Source: CAWDLX01 sp046728155
GTDB taxonomy: Bacteria; Actinomycetota; Actinomycetes; Mycobacteriales; Micromonosporaceae
Length of the DNA: 11,869 nucleotides
Reading direction: 5' to 3'
Assembly: GCA_046728155.1 (NCBI GenBank)
Contig: JBKPDY010000048.1
Span: forward strand, 1 to 11,869
Shown here: positions 7,200-11,869 of the stretch, piece by piece
How positions within the stretch are numbered: position 1 is the stretch's first letter
How the letters are laid out: every line of letters starts with the position of its first letter
Made by a program: the position numbers and the translations under genes
The notes under the pieces: generated by a model
The model's database searches: none
Seen by the model: the letters and a program-made list of their open reading frames with translations, nothing else
Told to the model about the DNA's origin: nothing

Positions 7200-8360
7200 C
7201 TAGTGCCCGGCGGCCGCGTCCGGGTCGAGCCACACCCCTGTTGAGTGACCGTCGTCGATGACGAGCAGGAGTCGCCGTTGGTCGCTGACGACGATCGTCC
7301 GGGTCCTGGCGTTCGACGGCGCGGCCGCTGGCAGATTGACGGGGCGCCATGCGCCACCCAGGTCGTCCGACTCCCACAGCGAGTAGCTCTTCTCGTCGGC
7401 GAACGTCGTGAACAGGTGGCCGCCGACGCTCACCAACGCGGTCGCGGATCCATTGCCGCCGCCGTTGGAGCCGAGCTGGGCGACTCGCGACCATCCACCG
7501 GTGGTGGTGCCGCGCCACACCCCGTACCCGGCATCCCGCATCCCGATCGTGACGATGGTCGATCCGCTGACGGTCACCCGTTGCGGGTCCTCATAGGACG
7601 GGGTCCCGGCTACCCGTACCGGCGCCCACGTCACCGCGTCGGACGACGTCCACACCGCCGGGTCGCGGTTCCCGGTTGCCCGGGCGGTGACCGCCCCGAC
7701 CATCAGCCATCCCGCCGGCGTCGCGGTCACGTCGCCGGCCCACGTGTAGGCCGTCTGGTCGGTGGCCAGGTTGGGAGCGCCCTCGACGATCGTGTAGGTC
7801 TGCCCCGTCGCCGAGAGCCACGCCGCGGCTCCGCTGCTCCGGTTGCCGGAGAGCACCCACCCGCGGTCGCTCACCGCGATACCCGTGATGTTGACCCCGG
7901 CCGGGCCCGCGAAGAGCGTGTACGGGATGTCCACCTCCTGCAGGACGCCAGCCGCATCGGGAAACCAGCCGCTGTACCGGGGGAATCCATGCGCTCCTCC
8001 GGTCTGCCAGCCGATGCCTGCGACCACGTTGCCCCGGCAGCCGATGAAGCTGATCGTGTTCTGCTTGCCGTAGAACGACACCGGGTTGATCGGGACCGTT
8101 CTCCACGTCCGCAGGTCGGTACTGGTCCATATGGACGGGCTGTAGGCCCCGGCCGAAGTCACCGTGGAGCCGCTGAGGTACCACGTGTCACCGCAGGTGG
8201 CCGAACCGCGTACAACGGCGCGATCGCCCGGTGGCACCGGAAGCGTGACCTCCTGCCAGGCCGGACCGAGCGATCGGGTGGGCGCCGGACCAGGGTTGCC
8301 GCCACACGCGACGATGACGGTGATGCTCAGGAGGGTGGCGACCCATCGGCCGATCTTCAC
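7200..8360 (-). CDS. Secreted lipoprotein with Asp-box-like repeats, probable beta-propeller
   Basis: Function unknown. The 386-residue product has a signal peptide (KIGRWVATLLSITVIVAC) with lipobox IVAC at C19, followed by a Gly/Pro linker, so it should sit on the outer face of the membrane. It then repeats a motif of the form W-x-S-x-D-x-x-x-W: IWTSTDLRTWRTV (78-90), VWTSSDAVTWAPV (237-249), LWESDDLGGAWRPV (329-341), and weaker copies AWLSATGQTYTIV (180-192) and VWRGTTTGGWSRV (281-293). These resemble BNR/Asp-box turns of sialidase-type propellers. Nothing in the sequence shows the Arg triad of a sialidase, so an enzyme call is not justified. C56 and C108 may pair. The GTG start lies 9 bases after the pdtaR stop without a Shine-Dalgarno, but with its own -10 and -35. 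Confidence 0.8.
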   Translation of the reverse strand: MKIGRWVATLLSITVIVACGGNPGPAPTRSLGPAWQEVTLPVPPGDRAVVRGSATCGDTWYLSGSTVTSAGAYSPSIWTSTDLRTWRTVPINPVSFYGKQNTISFIGCRGNVVAGIGWQTGGAHGFPRYSGWFPDAAGVLQEVDIPYTLFAGPAGVNITGIAVSDRGWVLSGNRSSGAAAWLSATGQTYTIVEGAPNLATDQTAYTWAGDVTATPAGWLMVGAVTARATGNRDPAVWTSSDAVTWAPVRVAGTPSYEDPQRVTVSGSTIVTIGMRDAGYGVWRGTTTGGWSRVAQLGSNGGGNGSATALVSVGGHLFTTFADEKSYSLWESDDLGGAWRPVNLPAAAPSNARTRTIVVSDQRRLLLVIDDGHSTGVWLDPDAAAGH

Positions 8361-8395
8361 CCGGCGATTCTAGGCGGGGGCGCCCTGTGTGTCGG
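8361..8395 (-). promoter_or_regulatory. Candidate leaderless promoter of the propeller lipoprotein gene
   Basis: CCGACA (8395-8390; four of six bases of TTGACA) is followed by a 17-base spacer and TAGAAT (8372-8367; five of six bases of TATAAT). The hexamer contains the pdtaR stop codon TAG. Only 6 bases separate it from the GTG at 8360, so the transcript should start at the start codon. The lack of a Shine-Dalgarno fits this. Confidence 0.5.
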
Positions 8396-8981
8396 GTCCG
8401 GCCAGATCCTCGGCGATGATCCGCTCGGCGACCTGCTTCATCGTCATCCGGTTGTCCATCGCCGCGCGTTGGATCCACTTGAACGCGTCCGGCTCGAGCA
8501 TATCGAAGGCCGTCATCAGGGTGCCCTTGGCCCGCTCGACGAGCTTGCGGGTCTCGAGCCGGTCGGAGAGGCTCGCCACTTCGCCCTCCAACGCATGCAG
8601 CTCGGCGAAGCGGGAGAGGGCGATCTCGATGGCCGGTACCAGGTCACTCTTCTGGAACGGCTTGACCAGGTACGCCATGGCGCCGGCGTCGCGGGCCCGC
8701 TCGACCAGGTCCCGTTGGCTGAACGCGGTCAGGATGATGACCGGCGCGATCCGCTCGGCCGCGATCCGCTCGGCCGCGACGAGACCGTCCATGATGGGCA
8801 TCTTGATATCGAGGATGCAGAGATCGGGTCGCAGCTCCTCGGCGAGTTTGCACGCGGATTCGCCATCGCCCGCCTCGGCGACGACGTCATAGCCCTCTTC
8901 GACGAGCATCTCGCGGAGATCCAGCCGGATGAGTGCCTCGTCCTCGGCGATGAGCACCCGGCGGCTTTGCCCCTCGGTCAC
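8370..8981 (-). CDS. pdtaR: ANTAR-domain response regulator PdtaR (RNA-binding antiterminator)
   Basis: Cytoplasmic response regulator that, when phosphorylated by the histidine kinase PdtaS (not in this window), binds RNA hairpins through its ANTAR domain. From the GTG at 8981 it is 203 residues. The receiver domain (8-125) has the acidic pocket E13-D14, phospho-acceptor D58 (LDIKMP), T85 and K107 (LVKPF). A coiled linker (HALEGEVASLSDRLETR) leads to the ANTAR helices (138-192) with RKLVERAKGTLM, PDAFKWIQRAAMDNRMT and KQVAERII. From memory it is very close to M. tuberculosis Rv1626, including TAFSQRDLVERARDAGAMAY. I preferred the GTG at 8981 over the TTG at 8987 because the G-rich SD-like stretch lies 6 bases before the GTG but abuts the TTG. 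It is divergent from tRNA-Leu. Confidence 0.93.
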   Translation of the reverse strand: MTEGQSRRVLIAEDEALIRLDLREMLVEEGYDVVAEAGDGESACKLAEELRPDLCILDIKMPIMDGLVAAERIAAERIAPVIILTAFSQRDLVERARDAGAMAYLVKPFQKSDLVPAIEIALSRFAELHALEGEVASLSDRLETRKLVERAKGTLMTAFDMLEPDAFKWIQRAAMDNRMTMKQVAERIIAEDLAGPDTQGAPA

Positions 8982-9058
8982 GGCCAACCCCCAACGAACA
9001 TGATCAGATGTGCGACGCCCGTCGGCTCAGCGTAATCAGCTATCCTGGTGCACGCTTC
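8982..9058. promoter_or_regulatory. Divergent spacer between pdtaR and tRNA-Leu
   Basis: These 77 bases must hold promoters in both directions. For the tRNA, TATCCT (9041-9046) is a good -10, 12 bases before the mature 5' end, but no clear -35 precedes it. For pdtaR only the G-rich ribosome site (about 8988-8992) is plain. Confidence 0.4.
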
Positions 9059-9141
9059 GCCGGGATGGAGGAATGGCAGACTCGGACGCCTCAAAAGCGT
9101 CTGCCCGAAAGGGCGTGCGGGTTCAAGTCCCGCTCCCGGCA
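9059..9141 (+). tRNA. tRNA-Leu, anticodon CAA
   Basis: A complete class II cloverleaf of 83 bases. The acceptor stem GCCGGGA (9059-9065) pairs with TCCCGGC (9134-9140), with discriminator A at 9141. The D arm is closed by GAG/CTC. The anticodon stem GACGC/GCGTC encloses CTCAAAA, giving anticodon CAA (9092-9094), which reads UUG. The long variable arm contains the stem-loop GCCCGAAAGGGC, typical of leucine tRNAs. The T arm is GCGGG-TTCAAGT-CCCGC (9117-9133). CCA is not encoded (ACCG follows). UUG is a rare codon in such a GC-rich genome. Confidence 0.97.
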
Positions 9142-9216
9142 CCGTTAGGGTTTCGGACGGCCATTGCGGACTCCGGTTGATGACCACGGAGGCGCCGTCG
9201 GAGTTGCGACTGTGAC

Positions 9217-9245
9217 GAGACAGTGCGGCGGTGCGTTTCTAGTCT
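9217..9245 (+). promoter_or_regulatory. Candidate promoter of the duplicated-domain lipoprotein gene
   Basis: GAGACA (9217-9222; matches the last four bases of TTGACA), a 17-base spacer, and TAGTCT (9240-9245; TANNNT). Transcription would start near 9252. The ribosome site GGAAGGA (9260-9266) then lies 7 bases before the ATG at 9274. Confidence 0.35.
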
Positions 9246-9273
9246 CGGGTGACGCCCGCGGAAGGACGCAGCA

Positions 9274-10044
9274 ATGTCCCGCACCCCAGTCGCCCGTACG
9301 CTCGTGGCGGCCCTCGTCGCGACCGCCTGCGCCCTGGCACTCGCGGCCTGTACCAAGGATCATGGCGCTGGCGGCGGGGGCGGGGGCACCGGGAACACGA
9401 TCCTGGGTACGGCGCCCCAGGCCACCATGACATCGACGCCGCCCTCCTATCCGTCCACCGCCGAGGTGTACGCCAAGGCCGCAGTCGCGGCGTGGGCGGC
9501 GCGCGACATCGAGCGCCTGGATCAGCTCGAGGAGTCGGGCGGCACGCTGCACATGCTGTATGGCTGCAACGGCTGCTACGACATTCACTTCGTCCTCGTC
9601 GGCTGCTCCGGCGCAGCCGGATCGACGTACTGCCGGTTCTTCAACAACGTCGGTGACGGTCTACTGCTCCGGCTGAGCAACCCGGCGCTGGGCCAGCCCC
9701 GCGCGGTCGCCGCCGGCGGCGCGTGGGACCCCATCACATTCCCGTCCGACGACAAGGCGTACGCGCAGGAAGCATTGACCGCGTGGCCACTCGGCAATGA
9801 CAACCGGCTGAAGCTGCTCACCGCCAACCAGATGACGAGTGCCCGGATCAGCGCGCTGGGCGCCGACCGAACAGCACAGTGGACATACGAGGGCAGCAGC
9901 GGCGCGGCCGGCTCGACCGGGTACAGCTGGGGCGACGGCGCCGGTCACCACCTCACTTTCCTCTTCACCAACGGACCGGCCGCCCCGACCACGGGACCCA
10001 ACGCCCAGCACCGGATCAAGCAGATCTTCTTCAACACGGCTTGA
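9274..10044 (+). CDS. Lipoprotein of unknown function with two tandem copies of one domain
   Basis: I do not recognise the family. The 256-residue product has a signal peptide with twin basic residues, a hydrophobic core and lipobox LAAC at C26, then a Gly-rich linker (31-40), so it is an anchored extracellular protein. The rest is an internal duplication: copy 1 (about 66-148) begins YAKAAVAAW and copy 2 (about 163-250) begins YAQEALTAW. The Tyr to SGAAGST distance is exactly 46 residues in both copies (S112 and S209), with W74/W171 and R81-L82/R178-L179 aligned without gaps. Copy 1 alone carries four cysteines (C98, C101 in GCNGC, C111, C120), which could form two disulfides or bind a metal. 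The ATG follows a good ribosome site. The gene is transcribed alone, between a tRNA and a convergent protease gene. Confidence 0.85.
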   Translation: MSRTPVARTLVAALVATACALALAACTKDHGAGGGGGGTGNTILGTAPQATMTSTPPSYPSTAEVYAKAAVAAWAARDIERLDQLEESGGTLHMLYGCNGCYDIHFVLVGCSGAAGSTYCRFFNNVGDGLLLRLSNPALGQPRAVAAGGAWDPITFPSDDKAYAQEALTAWPLGNDNRLKLLTANQMTSARISALGADRTAQWTYEGSSGAAGSTGYSWGDGAGHHLTFLFTNGPAAPTTGPNAQHRIKQIFFNTA

Positions 10045-10539
10045 GCAGGCTCGGGTATGCCGGTGGGAGACGATCAGGGCATCGGTGTCTCAGAGGTGCC
10101 CGACGTCGAAGGCGAACTTATCGTGGCGAGCCGCTGCTGGGCGAAACGATCGGAACGGAACCTGTTGTGGACCGCGGGGCGGTTCGGTGATTGTGCCAGA
10201 TCCTCCTGTGTAACGACGGTGTCGATACGAAGTGTGCCGCCTGCGGTGTGTGCGCGAAGTTTCCTCGGGAGTCCACATCTCGGGACGTCGTGGCGATGAT
10301 CGGGGTTAGCGCATCAGAAGCGACGCGTGGAGTCGTTTTCGGTACCGGGACACCGATCTTGCTGCGGAAGTCCCGGCATGTGGAAGCATGGATGGCTTGG
10401 CCCCCGAGGCGTTCGCCACCGGTCACGTCGATCCAGTCGGGACGGGAGACTCGACGGCTCTATGGCGAGCGTGATGTGGCCACAGCTTCGGCGGTTGCAT
10501 TGTCCACAATGGATAGTGGCGCGCTAGAAGGGCCGGCGG
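10045..10539. other. Gene-free convergent region
   Basis: This 495-base stretch lies between the ends of two convergent genes. The open frames in it are short, start with weak codons and show no domain that I can recognise on either strand. Its base composition seems less GC-biased by eye. It holds two palindromic sites near the protease end (10475-10484 and 10498-10511). No convincing intrinsic terminator is visible for either neighbour. Confidence 0.6.
10498..10511. promoter_or_regulatory. Inverted repeat containing a DnaA-box match
   Basis: CATTGT-CC-ACAATG has 6-base arms around two bases. It contains TTGTCCACA (10500-10508), identical to the DnaA box preferred in GC-rich actinomycetes such as Streptomyces. 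A perfect palindrome TGTGGCCACA lies just before it at 10475-10484. A single box is weak evidence for DnaA binding; a repressor operator or the stem of a weak terminator for the protease gene are alternatives. Confidence 0.35.
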
Positions 10540-11634
10540 TCAGCTCTCGCGTCGGCGCATCCCAAATGCCACAGAAATGATGATGACCACGGCAACGGCG
10601 GTTAGGCCGATCAAGACGAAGGAGTTGGTATGGCTACCGTTGCCGGCAGCAGTATGCGCCGTCGCGGTTGGAACGGATGTCGGCTGCGAAGTCAACGGCG
10701 GCACATCGGCGGTGAGTGCCTTCACCGGGTCAACGATCCCGTACCCGTAGACAGGGTCACGGCCCGGCGATCCTCGATCGTCCGCGGTAGCTGTGAGGCG
10801 GTGTACTACCTCGGCGGCCGACAACTTTGGAAACTTCGACCGGATCAGCGCAACGACCCCCGACACGATCGCCGCCGCCCCGCTGGTTCCGTTGCCGATG
10901 CTGTAGCCAGAATTGTCTCCGGTTCGAATATCCGTGGAGAAGATGTCGACCGCGGGCGCAGCGATCACCGCCTCGGGGCCGGTCACGGATATGGCCGCAT
11001 GGTTTCCTTGTCGATCAACGCCCGTAACCGCAACCACGCCCGGATAGGCAGCCGGATACCAGACTCTTGCGGTCTCGGGCCGATTGCCGGCGGCCGCAAC
11101 GACAACCACGTTGTGTTCCACCGCCCGCTCAACCGCAGCCTGTTCGGCAGGACTTCCTACGTCCTCACCAGCTGAAATGTTGATCACGTTCGCACCATGC
11201 AGTACAGCCCAGTCGACGGCAGCCGCAATTGTATCTGGCGACCCTCCGATCGCGCCCTGGATATCGGGCAGAGCACGAATGGGTAGGATACTTGCCTCGC
11301 GCGCTACCCCCCGAGCCAAACCATGCGCAGCGACGAGCCCGGCCATCGCGGTCCCATGGCCTACAAAATCCATGCGACCATCAGTGGAATGTGCAGGTAA
11401 AGCCAGATCAGCTCCGGATAGGACGCGGCCCACAAGGTCCGGATGCCGTTCGTCCACTCCTGAATCGACTATTGCCACAGTGACGCCGCGACCCGCGCTG
11501 AACGTGTTTGCCTGTTCGATGCGAAGGAAGGCTAGGTGCCACTGGCGCGGGTCCACAGCAAATGAGTGCGATGACTCGCTCAGAATGAATGCAAATGCGA
11601 CTAGCACGGCCAGGCCGCAGGCGGCTAATTTCAT
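10540..11634 (-). CDS. Mycosin-like S8 serine protease (type VII secretion-associated)
   Basis: A membrane-anchored subtilisin-type protease that resembles mycosins (MycP), the proteases attached to type VII (ESX) secretion systems. The 364 residues comprise a signal peptide (about 1-26, ending SHSFA), the mycosin-like N-terminal region (QWHLAFLRIEQANTFSAGRG), and an S8 domain with catalytic D57 (AIVDSGVD), H93 (GHGTAMAG), oxyanion N184 (AAAGN) and S251 (NGTSGAAAIVSG). A Pro/Thr-rich spacer (312-330), a C-terminal membrane helix (about 338-358) and RRRES complete the mycosin topology. Oddities: the serine is followed by GAAA instead of the usual (F/M)AAP, and the mature protein has no cysteine, so it cannot form the disulfides described for mycobacterial mycosins. 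There is no Shine-Dalgarno; the ATG overlaps the previous stop, so it is probably coupled. By eye it is less GC-rich than the liv genes. Confidence 0.88.
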   Translation of the reverse strand: MKLAACGLAVLVAFAFILSESSHSFAVDPRQWHLAFLRIEQANTFSAGRGVTVAIVDSGVDERHPDLVGRVLSGADLALPAHSTDGRMDFVGHGTAMAGLVAAHGLARGVAREASILPIRALPDIQGAIGGSPDTIAAAVDWAVLHGANVINISAGEDVGSPAEQAAVERAVEHNVVVVAAAGNRPETARVWYPAAYPGVVAVTGVDRQGNHAAISVTGPEAVIAAPAVDIFSTDIRTGDNSGYSIGNGTSGAAAIVSGVVALIRSKFPKLSAAEVVHRLTATADDRGSPGRDPVYGYGIVDPVKALTADVPPLTSQPTSVPTATAHTAAGNGSHTNSFVLIGLTAVAVVIIISVAFGMRRRES

Positions 11635-11869
11635 CGGTCGAGCCCGACTACTCCAGGCCCAGGATGATGTTCAATTGGCTCTGATGCCTCGATGACAGGT
11701 GGTCCCCCGAGCGCCACCGACCAAGGATCCATGCGATCGAACTCTTTCCGGCGTCGTTGGCTAGCCCAGAGTGCTGCCCTGCCACCCGGCCGAATCGCGG
11801 ATCGGCTTGCAGCTGAACCTGGTCGCCCGCTCGCTATTGAGCCCGTCATTGGGCCGGTTGCTGCCTGGC
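11631..11869 (-). CDS. 3' end of a gene with an ESX-substrate-like C-terminal tail (partial)
   Basis: The frame is open from the window edge to TGA at 11631, giving the last 78 residues. An ATG at 11849 lies in it, but the true start is probably outside, as the frame continues upstream of it. The visible part is Ser/Gly/Arg-rich and disordered-looking, then ends MDPWSVALGGPPVIEAS, a short acidic stretch, and HHPGPGVVGLDR. Tails of the type DPW...GGPPVIE...PGPG-I/V-GLDR are, as I remember, common at the ends of PPE/WXG-like large proteins encoded just before mycosins in Micromonosporaceae. The stop overlaps the mycosin ATG (ATGA, 11631-11634), so the two are in one operon. The tail pattern and coupling are seen; the substrate role is inferred. 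Confidence 0.6.
   Translation of the reverse strand, partial: QAATGPMTGSIASGRPGSAASRSAIRPGGRAALWASQRRRKEFDRMDPWSVALGGPPVIEASEPIEHHPGPGVVGLDR

Noticed and set aside
7245..9035. 596-codon plus-strand frame across the propeller lipoprotein and pdtaR
   Set aside because: It spans two clear genes on the other strand and is arginine/histidine-rich without motifs; a shadow of GC-biased codons.
10118..10426. 102-codon minus-strand frame downstream of the protease
   Set aside because: No start context, no recognisable domain, and mixed composition. It could be decayed sequence, but nothing supports a gene.
10191..10580. 129-codon plus-strand frame with a cysteine cluster (CAACGVC)
   Set aside because: It begins with TTG without a ribosome site, shows no family signature, and runs into the 3' end of the protease gene on the other strand. 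I considered a zinc-ribbon transposase remnant but found no supporting catalytic motif.
1..11869. CRISPR arrays, insertion sequences, phage genes, restriction or toxin systems
   Set aside because: I found no regularly spaced repeats, no transposase or integrase motif, and no recognisable defence gene in the window.

Overview
The window is GC-rich DNA with tightly packed genes, GTG and TTG starts, TANNNT-type -10 elements and long mono-directional gene runs. This is typical of Actinobacteria. The gene content (PolA without a visible proofreading motif, a PdtaR-type ANTAR response regulator next to polA, and a mycosin-like protease) agrees with that, and the C-terminal tail at the right edge suggests the Micromonosporaceae. 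The family-level placement is an inference, not something the sequence proves.

Layout, left to right. (1) 1-1833, minus: the 5' two thirds of polA (DNA polymerase I), cut by the window edge. (2) 1923-6928, minus: a complete branched-chain amino acid ABC transporter operon, transcribed binding protein (livJ type) -> livH -> livM -> livG -> livF. The last four genes overlap by 4, 8 and 11 bases. The binding protein is separated from livH by a perfect 16-bp inverted repeat. (3) 6929-7199: upstream region of the operon. (4) 7200-8360, minus: a secreted lipoprotein with Asp-box-like repeats, probably a beta-propeller. (5) 8370-8981, minus: pdtaR, a receiver-ANTAR antiterminator. (6) 9059-9141, plus: tRNA-Leu(CAA), divergent from pdtaR. 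(7) 9274-10044, plus: a lipoprotein of unknown function made of two tandem copies of one domain. (8) 10045-10539: about 500 bases with no supportable gene, containing a DnaA-box-like inverted repeat. (9) 10540-11869, minus: a mycosin-like subtilisin protease whose start overlaps (ATGA) the end of an upstream reading frame that runs off the window. That frame ends in a proline/glycine-rich tail (HHPGPGVVGLDR) that I believe is typical of ESX-substrate-like proteins beside mycosins in these actinomycetes.

How the parts fit: regions 1-5 are a chromosomal housekeeping block. The liv genes form one uptake system: a lipid-anchored receptor, two permeases and two ATPases. PdtaR is an RNA-binding regulator whose partner kinase PdtaS is normally encoded elsewhere. 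Two genes, polA and the propeller lipoprotein, have a TANNNT hexamer 6-7 bases before a GTG start, which predicts leaderless transcripts. Region 9 looks, by eye, less GC-rich than the rest and is probably the edge of a type VII secretion-related cluster continuing to the right. It is the part most likely to hold something new.
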